Shown here: piece by piece, positions 16,595 to 25,219 of the stretch | Numbering within the stretch: position 1 is the stretch's first letter | Layout of the letters: every line of letters begins with the position of its first letter | Assembly: GCF_900111325.1 (NCBI RefSeq) | Contig: NZ_FOGW01000026.1 | Location: forward strand, 1-28,164 | Source of the DNA: Lachnobacterium bovis | GTDB taxonomy: Bacteria > Bacillota > Clostridia > Lachnospirales > Lachnospiraceae | DNA length: 28,164 nucleotides | Direction of reading: 5' to 3' | Notes under the pieces: model-generated | Told to the model about the DNA's origin: nothing | Seen by the model: only the letters and a program-made list of their open reading frames with translations | Database searches by the model: none | Position numbers and translations under genes: made by a program

Positions 16595-16662
16595 GCACAA
16601 CCTATATACTGTATACCCAAATAGTATACTAATATATATTTTTTTATATAATTTTATACATT

Positions 16663-16681
16663 GGTATAAATTTTTTATACC
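16663..16681 (-). terminator. Short AT-rich hairpin after ileS
   Basis: GGTATAAA and TTTATACC form a perfect 8-bp stem around a 3-base loop, 14 bases after the ileS stop. There is no clean T run, so termination here would be weak; the stronger hairpin at 16521-16594 may do the work. Confidence 0.4.
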
Positions 16682-16694
16682 TATATTATACTAC

Positions 16695-19600
16695 TTATTG
16701 CTTCTCAACTGCAAGTTTAACGTCTTCTCCGTTAATCTTCCACTCTTTTTCAAAGCCAGCTAATTCAGTATTTTCAATTGAAACAGCTAAAACATCATTC
16801 ATTATAGTTTCCATATTTCTATCAAAAATTCCTGTAACTTTTTCATTAGCTTCATATGTAACTTTAATATGATCCATTACTTCAAAACCAGCGTCTTTAC
16901 GCATTGTTTGTAATTTTGAAATAATTTCTCTAACAAATCCTTCTTCAAGAAGCTCTGGTGTAAGGTTAGTATCAAGAACAACTGTAATATTATTGTCAGA
17001 CTCTGTTACGTAACCTTCCATCTGTGTCATTTGAATTAATAAATCTTCTTCTTTTAGTACAACTTCATCGCTAACTTCTGAAAGTTTTAATTCTCCATTA
17101 GTTCTTAACTCATTCATAGCTTTATTACCATCTAAGTTAGCTAATGCATTTTGAATTTGTTTTAAGAATTTACCATATTTTGGTCCAACTGTACGAAGTT
17201 GTGGTTTAAATAAGTATGTAGTATATGATGATACATCATCTTTAAATTCAACTTCTTTTACATTTAATTCTTCTTCGACAATTTTCTTGTAGAAACTTTC
17301 TAATTCATCGTCTGCTTTAACATACATTTTACCAATTGGTTGACGGTTTTTAATGTTTGCTTCATTTCTACAAGCACGACCCATAACAACAATTTTAAGA
17401 ACTTCATCCATGTTCTTTTCTAATTCTTTATCAATATGTTCTTCATCTACAACAGGGAAGTCACATAAGTGAATACTTTCTGGTGCATCTGAATCTACGC
17501 TTCTTACTAAGTTTTGATAAATATCTTCTGTCATGAATGGAATCATTGGTGCTGCTGCTTTAGAAATAGTAACAAGTGCTGTATATAATGTCATGTAAGC
17601 ATTTATCTTATCCTGTTCCATTCCTTTAGCCCAGAATCTTTCTCTTGATCTTCTTACATACCAGTTACTCATTTCATCAACAAACTCTTGTAAAACTCTA
17701 GCAGCTTCTGGAATTCTATAGTTACCTAAGTTTTCATCTACTGCCTTAACTGCAGAATTTAATTTAGATAATAACCATTTATCCATTACAGATAATTTAT
17801 CATAATCTAATGAATATTTTGTTGCATCAAATTCATCAATATTTGCATAAAGTACAAAGAATGCATATGTATTCCATAATGTACCCATGAATTTACGCTG
17901 TCCTTCTTGTACAGCTTTTCCATGGAATCTATTTGGTAACCATGGTGCTGAGTTAATGTAGAAGTACCATCTAATTGCATCTGCTCCATATTTTTGTAAT
18001 GCGTCAAATGGATCAACTGCATTACCTTTTGATTTAGACATCTTCTGACCATTCTCATCTTGAACATGACCTAAAACAATAACGTTTTTATATGGTGCTT
18101 TATTGAAAAGTAAAGTACTTTCAGCCATTAATGAGTAGAACCATCCTCTTGTTTGATCAACAGCTTCTGAAATGAAGTTTGCAGGGAACTGCTGCTCAAA
18201 TAAATCTTTATTTTCAAATGGATAATGATGCTGAGCAAATGGCATTGCTCCTGAGTCAAACCAGCAATCTAATACTTCTGGAACTCTCTTCATAGTTCCA
18301 TCACATTCACTACATTTAAATGTAACTTCATCAATGTATGGTCTGTGTAATTCAACTTCTGCTGCTTTTGGATCATTAGCTTTTTCTGCAAGTTCTTGTC
18401 TACTTCCAATAGAAATCTGTTTTCCACAACAATCACATTCCCAAATATTTAATGGTGTACCCCAATATCTGTTTCTTGAAATACCCCAATCTTGAATATT
18501 CTCTAACCAGTTTCCAAATCTACCTTCACCGATACTCTTTGGAATCCAGTTAACAGTTTTATTATTTGCAACTAAATCATCTTTAACTTCTGTCATCTTT
18601 ATGAACCATGATTCTCTTGCATAGTAGATAAGTGGAGTATCACATCTCCAACAATGTGGATAATCATGTTCAAATTTAGGAGCTGCAAATAATTTGTTTT
18701 GATCTGCTAAATCTTTTAAAATAATTGGATCTGCTTTTTTAACAAATACACCAGCATATGGAGTTTCTTCTGTAAGTTCACCACGTTCATTAACGAATTG
18801 AATAAATGCTAAATCATTTTCTCTACCAATTCTTGCATCATCTTCACCAAATGCAGGAGCAATATGTACGATACCTGTACCATCTGACATTGTTACATAA
18901 TCATCAGCAGTTACAAAGTGCGCATTCTTATTTTGTTTTTCAGCTTTTTTTGCTGTACACTCAAATAATGCTTCATACTCTTTTCCTACTAAATCTTTTC
19001 CTACAAATTTTTCTAATACTTCGTATGCTTTTTCATCACTATCTTCATCTACTAATTTACCTAAAACAGAATCAAGTAATGCTTCTGCCATGTAGTATGT
19101 ATAGCCATCAACAGCTTTAACTTTTACATATGTTTCCTCTGGGTTAACACACAATGCCACGTTTGAAGGAAGTGTCCATGGTGTTGTTGTCCATGCTAAG
19201 AAATAAGCATCTTCATTTTTAGCTTTAAATCTAACAATTGCAGATTTTTCTTTAACTGTTTTATATCCCTGTGCTACCTCTTGTGCAGAAAGTGGTGTTC
19301 CACAACGTGGACAATAAGGAACTACTTTAAATCCTTTATATAAAAGATCTTTTTCCCAAATTTCTTTTAAAGCCCACCATTCTGACTCAATGAAATTATT
19401 ATCATATGTAATGTATGGATTTTCCATATCAGCCCAAAAACCTACTGTTCCAGAAAAATCTTCCCATAAGCCTTTGTATTTCCATACTGATTCTCTACAT
19501 TTTTTAACAAATGGTTCCATACCATATTCTTCAATTTGTTCTTTACCATTTAATCCAAGAACTTTCTCTACTTCTAACTCGACTGGAAGACCATGTGTAT

Positions 19601-19856
19601 CCCATCCAGCTTTTCTAGGAACATATTTACCCTTCATTGTTTGGTATCTTGGAATCATATCCTTTATAACTCTAGTTAAAACATGACCGATATGAGGTTT
19701 TCCATTTGCTGTTGGAGGTCCATCATAAAAAGTGTATGTTTCTCCCTTTTTTCTGCTTTCCATTGATTTAAGAAAAATGTCGTTATCATTCCAGAATTTC
19801 TCTACTTCATGTTCTCTGTCAACGAAATTCATATTGGTATCGACTTTCTTGTACAT
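16695..19856 (-). CDS. ileS: Isoleucyl-tRNA synthetase, type 2 (eukaryote-like)
   Basis: A 1053-aa class I synthetase that charges tRNA-Ile with isoleucine. The HIGH motif is KPHIGHVLTRVIKDM (HIGH at 55-58) and the KMSKS loop is GQKMSKSKGN (KMSKS at 605-609). A CP1 editing domain lies between, including the WTTTPWTLPSN block. Zinc-type CxxC pairs occur at PYCPRCG, PHCWRC, CDCC and CSEC. The length and the RVIKDMIPRYQTMKG context after HIGH match the longer type 2 enzymes rather than the 910-940 aa type with a C-terminal zinc finger; type 2 enzymes are generally far less sensitive to mupirocin. The ATG has AGGAGG 9 bases upstream. Expression is controlled by the Ile T-box leader in front of the gene. 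Confidence 0.97.
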   Translation of the reverse strand: MYKKVDTNMNFVDREHEVEKFWNDNDIFLKSMESRKKGETYTFYDGPPTANGKPHIGHVLTRVIKDMIPRYQTMKGKYVPRKAGWDTHGLPVELEVEKVLGLNGKEQIEEYGMEPFVKKCRESVWKYKGLWEDFSGTVGFWADMENPYITYDNNFIESEWWALKEIWEKDLLYKGFKVVPYCPRCGTPLSAQEVAQGYKTVKEKSAIVRFKAKNEDAYFLAWTTTPWTLPSNVALCVNPEETYVKVKAVDGYTYYMAEALLDSVLGKLVDEDSDEKAYEVLEKFVGKDLVGKEYEALFECTAKKAEKQNKNAHFVTADDYVTMSDGTGIVHIAPAFGEDDARIGRENDLAFIQFVNERGELTEETPYAGVFVKKADPIILKDLADQNKLFAAPKFEHDYPHCWRCDTPLIYYARESWFIKMTEVKDDLVANNKTVNWIPKSIGEGRFGNWLENIQDWGISRNRYWGTPLNIWECDCCGKQISIGSRQELAEKANDPKAAEVELHRPYIDEVTFKCSECDGTMKRVPEVLDCWFDSGAMPFAQHHYPFENKDLFEQQFPANFISEAVDQTRGWFYSLMAESTLLFNKAPYKNVIVLGHVQDENGQKMSKSKGNAVDPFDALQKYGADAIRWYFYINSAPWLPNRFHGKAVQEGQRKFMGTLWNTYAFFVLYANIDEFDATKYSLDYDKLSVMDKWLLSKLNSAVKAVDENLGNYRIPEAARVLQEFVDEMSNWYVRRSRERFWAKGMEQDKINAYMTLYTALVTISKAAAPMIPFMTEDIYQNLVRSVDSDAPESIHLCDFPVVDEEHIDKELEKNMDEVLKIVVMGRACRNEANIKNRQPIGKMYVKADDELESFYKKIVEEELNVKEVEFKDDVSSYTTYLFKPQLRTVGPKYGKFLKQIQNALANLDGNKAMNELRTNGELKLSEVSDEVVLKEEDLLIQMTQMEGYVTESDNNITVVLDTNLTPELLEEGFVREIISKLQTMRKDAGFEVMDHIKVTYEANEKVTGIFDRNMETIMNDVLAVSIENTELAGFEKEWKINGEDVKLAVEKQ

Positions 19857-19896
19857 AATACATTTCCTCCTAATTTACGTAATCGATTTTTATAAA

Positions 19897-19934
19897 TAAA
19901 AAAGGCTCTAATCCTGTAATAAGGACGAGAGCCT
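19897..19934 (-). terminator. Regulated terminator of the ileS T-box leader
   Basis: A 13-bp stem with one mismatch and one G-U pair, 6-base loop region and six T, 40 bases before the ileS ATG. Its 5' arm is directly downstream of the T-box sequence that forms the alternative antiterminator. Confidence 0.9.
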
Positions 19935-20280
19935 GCGTTTAACCACCTTGTTACAATGTACTTAAAATCTTGTGCTAGCATTATCCTAATAATACTCACA
20001 AAAATCTTGCATACCTGTTCCCTTTAACGTTGGAAAAACGTCAGTATCTATTCTTTGAAAACAAAATCATATGAGTGTGTAAGTCACAAAAAGACAATGA
20101 AAAAAAACAAAACAAATAAAAAAGTAAGGTAAAAATGTAACTACAAAGGACCTCATATTTTGTTTTCAAATTTCGACCTGAAACTCCGAAGTGATATTCA
20201 TTTAGCAACTACTAGTATCAGCTCTCACCTAATCTGACTCTCTTAAACCTTCATCACTAAATTACTGTCTTCATCACAGT
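19897..20280 (-). ncRNA. T-box riboswitch leader of ileS (Ile, ATC specifier)
   Basis: Minus strand, about 430 bases from the predicted transcription start to the terminator. Stem I contains GATGAAG near its base, the AGAGAG loop, the distal GGTGAGAGCTGAT element, and a specifier loop GAATATCAC with codon ATC at 20193-20195, base paired below by GAAG/CTTC. A long extra helix occupies 20053-20171. The T-box sequence AAGGTGGTTAAACG is at 19936-19949, and the competing terminator hairpin is AGGCTCTCGTCCT with AGGATTAGAGCCT (19903-19934) followed by TTTTTT. Uncharged tRNA-Ile would bind the specifier and the T-box bulge and favour the antiterminator, allowing ileS transcription. This accounts for most of the gene-free stretch between ileS and the ABC exporter. 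Confidence 0.95.
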
Positions 20281-20305
20281 CTTTAATAATATAAAAATTT
20301 TTATC

Positions 20306-20330
20306 AATGTCGCATGTAATATACGACATT
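20306..20330. promoter_or_regulatory. 25-bp imperfect palindrome at the ileS transcription start
   Basis: Arms AATGTCG and CGACATT are separated by 11 bases that are themselves partly symmetric. The element covers roughly -3 to +22 relative to the predicted start. It could be an operator or a 5'-end stabilising hairpin of the leader RNA. Confidence 0.55.
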
Positions 20331-20333
20331 TAA

Positions 20334-20362
20334 AGTATAAAACTAGAAAAAACACTTGTCAA
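20334..20362 (-). promoter_or_regulatory. Sigma-A promoter of ileS
   Basis: Minus strand TTGACA (20357-20362), a 17-base spacer and TATACT (20334-20339): a near-consensus promoter placed just upstream of the T-box leader. Confidence 0.88.
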
Positions 20363-20479
20363 GACAATTTTTCGTATTTTATTTTTTTAAAATATGTAAA
20401 ATATCTTACCACATGTATCTTTCTAACATGCTAGAAAAAACGTTATATTCTCTATTATATAATTTTTATTTTGTACTCT

Positions 20480-21724
20480 TTATTTATCAAATATTATCTT
20501 TTCGTTATTAAATAATTTTCCTAAAAAGCATGCTAAAATTCCAATATATATAATCGAGGTCACAACAGTAATAATTATTTCTGCATTACCATAAGTTCCG
20601 CTAAATATTCTATTAATTAACATAATTATGTTAATCAACGGAACTGCATATAAAGGTAATTGTTCTGTCATATTATCTAATAAAGCTGGTAAAAATGATG
20701 ATCCAACAATTATAAGTGTTAGTGGAGCTATCGCAGTTTGTGCATCCTTTAAGTTTTTTGCAAAACTTGAAACAATAGCTATAATTGATGTAAATAAGCA
20801 TGCTGACAAACAGATTACAATAATAAGTACAACATAATCCTTGCATCCATATGCATTTGTCAATGACACATCCCCATCTAGCATCATTAACTTAGGAAGC
20901 GATAAAATTATTCCGACAAAACTTGACAAACCACTCATTACCGCTATAATACTTAAACTTAGGATTTTACCAAGTGATATGTGAGTTCTTTTTACTGGTG
21001 TAACTAATAAAGTTGCCATAGTTCCTCTCTCTTTTTCTCCTGCAATTGACTCCGTTGCTGATGCCATTGCACCTGAAAAAATCATCATAATAACTAACAT
21101 TGGTAAAAATAATGACATCATTTTCTTAACATCTACGTTATCTTTTTTCTCTGCCAAATCGTATTTACTTTTAAAATCTTTGTCATTGTTTTTATTTTTT
21201 TCACGGTTTATATCAAATTTATTTGATATAGTCTTTTCATATTCATTCAAATAATTTTCAATGTGCTGATATGCAGTATTCGAATTTTCCTTATCAGAAG
21301 AATAATAAATTTCAACATTTGCAGGTAATTCTTTACTTTCAATTACATTGTATTGTTTAACTTTTTCATCAAAAGCATCTGGAAAAATAACAAACGCATC
21401 TAGTTTTTCAGACATAATTTTTTCTTTTGCATTATTTTTTATAACCTCAAAATGTTCTTTATCCTTGACTTTATCAGCAGAATATTCCTTCACCTTAAAA
21501 CTCTTATCTTTTTTAATGTTCGCTACACTCTGAGGTACACCAACCATCTCGATATTATATTTTTTAGTTTCTTCTTTTTGAGATATTTCCTTCATTGCAT
21601 ATCCCATAAAAGAATACGTAACATAAATCAACAATCCCGGTAAAATAAAAATCTGAAATGCAATTTTTTTATCTAAAATAAATCTCAATATTTCTTTTTT
21701 CATAATATTTAAAATATTATTCAT
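20480..21724 (-). CDS. ABC-2 type exporter permease (NatB-like)
   Basis: A 414-aa membrane permease. One membrane segment lies at about 21-42, then a 160-residue polar, Lys/Asp-rich domain predicted outside the cell (44-203), followed by five or so hydrophobic segments (204-224, 255-278, 297-320, 331-350, 360-374, 384-403). The motif GEKERGTMATLLVTPVKR (229-246) at the cytoplasmic loop after the second segment is the hallmark of the NatB/YhaP-like ABC-2 family. NatAB of Bacillus exports Na+; relatives export other small molecules or peptides, so the substrate is not certain. The ATG has GGGAGG 10 bases upstream, inside the end of the ATPase gene, and starts 5 bases after its stop. The two form an exporter operon. 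Confidence 0.88.
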   Translation of the reverse strand: MNNILNIMKKEILRFILDKKIAFQIFILPGLLIYVTYSFMGYAMKEISQKEETKKYNIEMVGVPQSVANIKKDKSFKVKEYSADKVKDKEHFEVIKNNAKEKIMSEKLDAFVIFPDAFDEKVKQYNVIESKELPANVEIYYSSDKENSNTAYQHIENYLNEYEKTISNKFDINREKNKNNDKDFKSKYDLAEKKDNVDVKKMMSLFLPMLVIMMIFSGAMASATESIAGEKERGTMATLLVTPVKRTHISLGKILSLSIIAVMSGLSSFVGIILSLPKLMMLDGDVSLTNAYGCKDYVVLIIVICLSACLFTSIIAIVSSFAKNLKDAQTAIAPLTLIIVGSSFLPALLDNMTEQLPLYAVPLINIIMLINRIFSGTYGNAEIIITVVTSIIYIGILACFLGKLFNNEKIIFDK

Positions 21725-21729
21725 ATCAA

Positions 21730-22512
21730 TTATTCCTCCCTTCCTTTTTCTCTAACATAAATCTCAAAGAATTTATCTTCAAGGCTTTTTCCTGCTTTTA
21801 CATCCTCAATTTGTCCTTGCTCTATCATTTTGCCATCTAAAATAATACCAACATGGTCACATAAGCTGTCTACTAAAGAAAAAATATGTGTCGATAAAAT
21901 AATAGTTTTTCCTTTATCTCTTTGTTCTTTCAAAAAATCGGTTACAACTTTAGCAGTAATTACATCTAGGCCATTTGTTGGTTCATCAAAAATTATAATA
22001 TCAGGATCATGAACCAAAGAAATAACTATAGAAACCTTCTGTTTCATACCAGTTGACATATTATCAATTTTTACTTCTTTAAATTTATCAATACCAAATT
22101 TTGAAAAAAGTTCAGCTTTTCTTTCCTCTCTTTTCCCTTCATCAATACTATACATATCAGAAAAGAAATCGAATAAATAGTTTGGCGTAAAAAAGCCTTC
22201 TAACTTCAACTCATTTGTTAAAAATCCAATTTGACTACGAACTTCCTGTGAATTTTTCTTAACATCTAATCCATTAATGTTGATACTTCCCTTATCTGGC
22301 TTAATTAAAGTTGACAACATTCTTAATGTTGTTGTCTTTCCAGCACCATTAGGTCCTAATAACCCAAAAATTTCTCCCTGTCTTACTTCAAAATCAAGTC
22401 CATTTACTGCAGTGATTGTTTTCTCTTTGGTGTTTTGAATTTTTTGTTGTTTTTTCGAAATCTTAAACGTTTTTTGTAGATTAGATACTTTAACAACTAC
22501 TTTTTCTTCCAT
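21730..22512 (-). CDS. ABC transporter ATP-binding protein (NatA-like)
   Basis: A 260-aa ATPase subunit that powers the adjacent NatB-like permease. It has Walker A GPNGAGKTT (53-61), a signature MSTGMKQK (152-159) in place of LSGGQ, Walker B IIIFDEPTNGLD (172-183) with catalytic Glu177, and H-loop His209. The usual Q-loop glutamine region reads IGFLTNELKL, as in NatA-type proteins. The ATG at 22512 is chosen because AAAGGAG lies 6 bases upstream; the same frame is open 30 codons further but that part has a Lys-rich composition and no ribosome binding site. It is first in a two-gene unit, isolated from the upstream glycosyltransferase gene by a terminator. Confidence 0.92.
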   Translation of the reverse strand: MEEKVVVKVSNLQKTFKISKKQQKIQNTKEKTITAVNGLDFEVRQGEIFGLLGPNGAGKTTTLRMLSTLIKPDKGSININGLDVKKNSQEVRSQIGFLTNELKLEGFFTPNYLFDFFSDMYSIDEGKREERKAELFSKFGIDKFKEVKIDNMSTGMKQKVSIVISLVHDPDIIIFDEPTNGLDVITAKVVTDFLKEQRDKGKTIILSTHIFSLVDSLCDHVGIILDGKMIEQGQIEDVKAGKSLEDKFFEIYVREKGREE

Positions 22513-22661
22513 ATTATTCTCCTTTTTCACTTTTGATTTCAGCTTACTTGTGTATAATATCGTTTTTTGTGTATTAAATTTTACATGTTTCTTTTCAATC
22601 AAAACTTCTAAATTTCTAAATACATATTATCATTCTAAACTATCTTCTTTATCATGTAAAG

Positions 22662-22713
22662 AAAAAATCTTCAACTTATATAACTAAAAGTTTTTATAAA
22701 CTGAAGATTTTTT
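22662..22713. terminator. Terminator after the glf-glycosyltransferase unit
   Basis: AAAAAATCTTCA..TTATA (22662-22680) pairs with TATAA..TGAAGATTTTTT (22695-22713) with two internal mismatches. The A and T runs at both ends make it usable in both directions. It lies 42 bases after the glycosyltransferase stop. Confidence 0.82.
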
Positions 22714-22754
22714 ATATTTACAAATAATTTTATTTTTCTTAGTAAGCTAAAGTT

Positions 22755-23768
22755 CTAGTTAAAGCCTACTACTTTTTGAGATAATCTATATGCAGCTACT
22801 GAAATTTTTCTACCGCTCTTACCTGGAAGATTCATTGTGCCACCCAAAATTCCTCTTCTAAGTTTATGGAATAATCTAATATCTTTTTCTTTGATATATT
22901 TCCATAATAAACGCTTCTTCTCAAGATTTTCTGCTGTACCAGAACGTAGAAGCATAACCGTAGAAACAACAGTTATAATTTCTACATAATTAAACATATA
23001 TTTTCTACATTTTTTATCTGCAATTTTCCACAAATCATAAGACTCTATCATTAATTTATTAACACGAATCTGTTGATCAATTCTACTAATCATGACCTTT
23101 TCGTTTACTGATTGATCTTCACGTCCAATAAAATATCTATAGAAATCAACATCCATGTAGTACATACTCTTTACATGTGGAAGTGGTTGATAAACGTATA
23201 AATTATCTACATAAAATGTATGTTTAGGTAATTTTAATCCGCATTCTCTCAATAATTCTGTTCTATAAATAACAGAATGCATTAAAATATAGTGTCCCTT
23301 AAAGAAATGTTTTACGTCTTTCCACTCAAAAATTTTATCTTTAGGGAAACCTTTTTGACGCATTACTCTTTTATGTTTAGCGCCCTCTTTTTCATAAACA
23401 TAATTTGCTAAAAGCATATCAATTGCATGGCCTTCTGCTACTAATTGCTTTAATTTAATAAGAATTTGTTTATATGAATCTAAATCAACCCAATCATCAC
23501 TATCTACAACTTTAAAATATAATCCTGTTGCATTTTTTATACCTGTATTTACAGCTTCACCATGGCCACCATTTTCTTGATGAACAGCTTTTACAATTGT
23601 AGGGTATTTTTTTTGATATTCATCTGCAATTTCAGCAGTCTTATCTTTTGAACCATCATCTACAATAATAATCTCTACATCTTCACCGCCTGGTAAAATA
23701 GATTCTATACAATTTCTCATATAGCTTTCTGAATTGTAACATGGTATTGCAAAACTCAATAATTTCAT
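22755..23768 (-). CDS. Family 2 glycosyltransferase
   Basis: A 337-aa GT-A fold glycosyltransferase that adds a sugar from a nucleotide donor to a growing surface glycan at the inner face of the membrane. Motifs: start LLSFAIPCYNSESYMRNCI, nucleotide-binding IIIVDDGS with Asp37/Asp38, NGGHGEAVNTGI (67-78), and the metal-binding DSDDW (89-93). The C-terminal half is basic and lacks obvious membrane segments. It lies 36 bases after glf on the same strand, so donor UDP-galactofuranose or another sugar used with it is plausible, making a galactofuranose-containing polysaccharide the best guess. The donor and acceptor cannot be determined from the sequence. Confidence 0.92.
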   Translation of the reverse strand: MKLLSFAIPCYNSESYMRNCIESILPGGEDVEIIIVDDGSKDKTAEIADEYQKKYPTIVKAVHQENGGHGEAVNTGIKNATGLYFKVVDSDDWVDLDSYKQILIKLKQLVAEGHAIDMLLANYVYEKEGAKHKRVMRQKGFPKDKIFEWKDVKHFFKGHYILMHSVIYRTELLRECGLKLPKHTFYVDNLYVYQPLPHVKSMYYMDVDFYRYFIGREDQSVNEKVMISRIDQQIRVNKLMIESYDLWKIADKKCRKYMFNYVEIITVVSTVMLLRSGTAENLEKKRLLWKYIKEKDIRLFHKLRRGILGGTMNLPGKSGRKISVAAYRLSQKVVGFN

Positions 23769-23804
23769 TTTTATACCTCTTTACCTTTTCTCATATTCTA
23801 TATT

Positions 23805-24953
23805 CTATTTCAATAAATTTTTTGCTAATTCCATTGCTTTTATACACATAGCATCAATATTGTAATATTTATATTCTGCTAAACGTCCTAATAAATGGAA
23901 ATCATTAAACTGTTGTGCATCTTCTTTATACTTATTGTACAATTTATCATTTTCTTCATCTAAAATTGCATAATAAGGAATTTCGCCTTCTTTTCCACTA
24001 TACGCAAATGGATATTCTTTTACAATTGTAGTACCATCCGTATTCTTTTGACCTGTTAAAAATTTAAATTCTGTAATTCTTGTATAATCTTCACTAACAG
24101 TATAGTTTACTACACTATGTCCCTGGAAAGAATCTTCATCATAATGTTCGAATTTAAAATCTAATGAACGATATGGTAAACGTCCATATTTACAATCAAA
24201 CAATTCATCAATTGCGCCAGTATAAATCATTCCATTATTAAATTCTTTTCCTTCAAAGAAAATTTTTCCATCTTTAAATTCAACAATATCTTTAATATCT
24301 GTTTCTAATTTCACCTCAATATTTGGGTGGTCTAACATTTTTTCAAACATTGGAGTAAATCCATCAATTGGAACACTCTGATATTTATCCTTAAAATATC
24401 TATTGTCATACGAAATTACAATTGGAACACGTCCTGTTACTTCTGGACTAATTTCTTCTGGTTTTTGTCCCCATTGTTTCATTGTATATTTCAAGAAAAC
24501 ATTCTGATAAACGTACTCTGCGATTTCTCTTACATCAGGATCATCGTTTTCTCTTAATTTCATGATAGGAACTCTACTGCCTTCACCATATTCAGAAATT
24601 AATTTTTTCTCAAGATAATTAGCTTTTTCCTCATCATACACCATGTGTAAAGTATTAAGGTTAAATGGTACAGGAATTAATTGATCACCAACTTTAGCAA
24701 CAACCTCATGTCCAAAATCATACCACTCTGTAAAACGTGACAAATATTTTCTAACTTCTTCATCACCTGTATGGAAAATATGTGGTCCATAAAGATGTAT
24801 TAAAATTCCATGTTCATCTTGAACGTCATAACAATTTCCACCAATATGATTTCTTCTCTCTACTACTAAAACTTTTTTATTACCTTCCTCTGCAAGAATT
24901 CTTGCAACTACTGATCCAGCAATACCCGAACCAACAACAATATAATCATACAT
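23805..24953 (-). CDS. glf: UDP-galactopyranose mutase
   Basis: A 382-aa flavoenzyme that interconverts UDP-galactopyranose and UDP-galactofuranose, the donor for galactofuranose in surface polysaccharides. The FAD-binding Rossmann motif is VVGSGIAGSVVARILAEEG (6-24) with the ribose-binding Glu32, then GGNCYD (38-43) and YGPHIFHT (55-62), all diagnostic of the family. MKQWG and the VPIDGFTPMFEKML block are also present, and length is normal. The ATG has a weak AGGA 9 bases upstream. It is first in a two-gene unit with the family 2 glycosyltransferase and has its own promoter, divergent from crt. Confidence 0.97.
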   Translation of the reverse strand: MYDYIVVGSGIAGSVVARILAEEGNKKVLVVERRNHIGGNCYDVQDEHGILIHLYGPHIFHTGDEEVRKYLSRFTEWYDFGHEVVAKVGDQLIPVPFNLNTLHMVYDEEKANYLEKKLISEYGEGSRVPIMKLRENDDPDVREIAEYVYQNVFLKYTMKQWGQKPEEISPEVTGRVPIVISYDNRYFKDKYQSVPIDGFTPMFEKMLDHPNIEVKLETDIKDIVEFKDGKIFFEGKEFNNGMIYTGAIDELFDCKYGRLPYRSLDFKFEHYDEDSFQGHSVVNYTVSEDYTRITEFKFLTGQKNTDGTTIVKEYPFAYSGKEGEIPYYAILDEENDKLYNKYKEDAQQFNDFHLLGRLAEYKYYNIDAMCIKAMELAKNLLK

Positions 24954-25021
24954 ATTAACTATTCCTCATCTTTCTCAGTGTATCAAACACATAAAAATCA
25001 CTTTAAACATAAAACACCTTA

Positions 25022-25027
25022 ATTATA
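25022..25027 (-). promoter_or_regulatory. Extended -10 promoter of glf
   Basis: TATAAT on the minus strand preceded by TGG (extended -10), about 70 bases before the glf ATG. The -35 box at the matching distance is poor, as is usual for extended -10 promoters. Confidence 0.55.
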
Positions 25028-25127
25028 CCATAACATAGAATGTCTAACCACTTTTTTATACACACAATCTATATTACAATAGTAATTTTCAACCAAAGTT
25101 TTCTGTTAGTTTTATGCAAATTGCTCA

Positions 25128-25164
25128 AATGTAAAAATTGTCGCACTTTACATTGACAATTTTT
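25128..25164. promoter_or_regulatory. Two interlocked inverted repeats overlapping the crt -35 box
   Basis: Repeat A: AATGTAAA (25128-25135) with TTTACATT (25147-25154). Repeat B: AAAAATTGTC (25133-25142) with GACAATTTTT (25155-25164). Their left arms share three bases and the right arm of A lies in the loop of B; the right arm of B covers most of the -35 box. This is the layout expected of a compound operator, but the regulator is unknown. Confidence 0.6.
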
Positions 25165-25181
25165 TATCAAAGTGATACCAT
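25153..25181 (+). promoter_or_regulatory. Promoter of crt
   Basis: TTGACA (25153-25158), a 17-base spacer and TACCAT (25176-25181), about 38 bases upstream of the crt ATG. The -35 box is perfect. Confidence 0.75.
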
Positions 25182-25219
25182 TGAAAACGTAGATATATTT
25201 AATAGAGGAGGCTTATTTA

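Noticed and set aside
19857..20479. tRNA gene or small protein upstream of ileS
   Set aside because: The region is explained by the T-box leader and its promoter; no cloverleaf and no frame with a ribosome binding site were seen.
25128..25164. Rex (NADH-sensing) operator at the crt promoter
   Set aside because: The known Rex consensus TTGTTAA-N4-TTAACAA is not present; the arms here are AATGTAAA and AAAAATTGTC.
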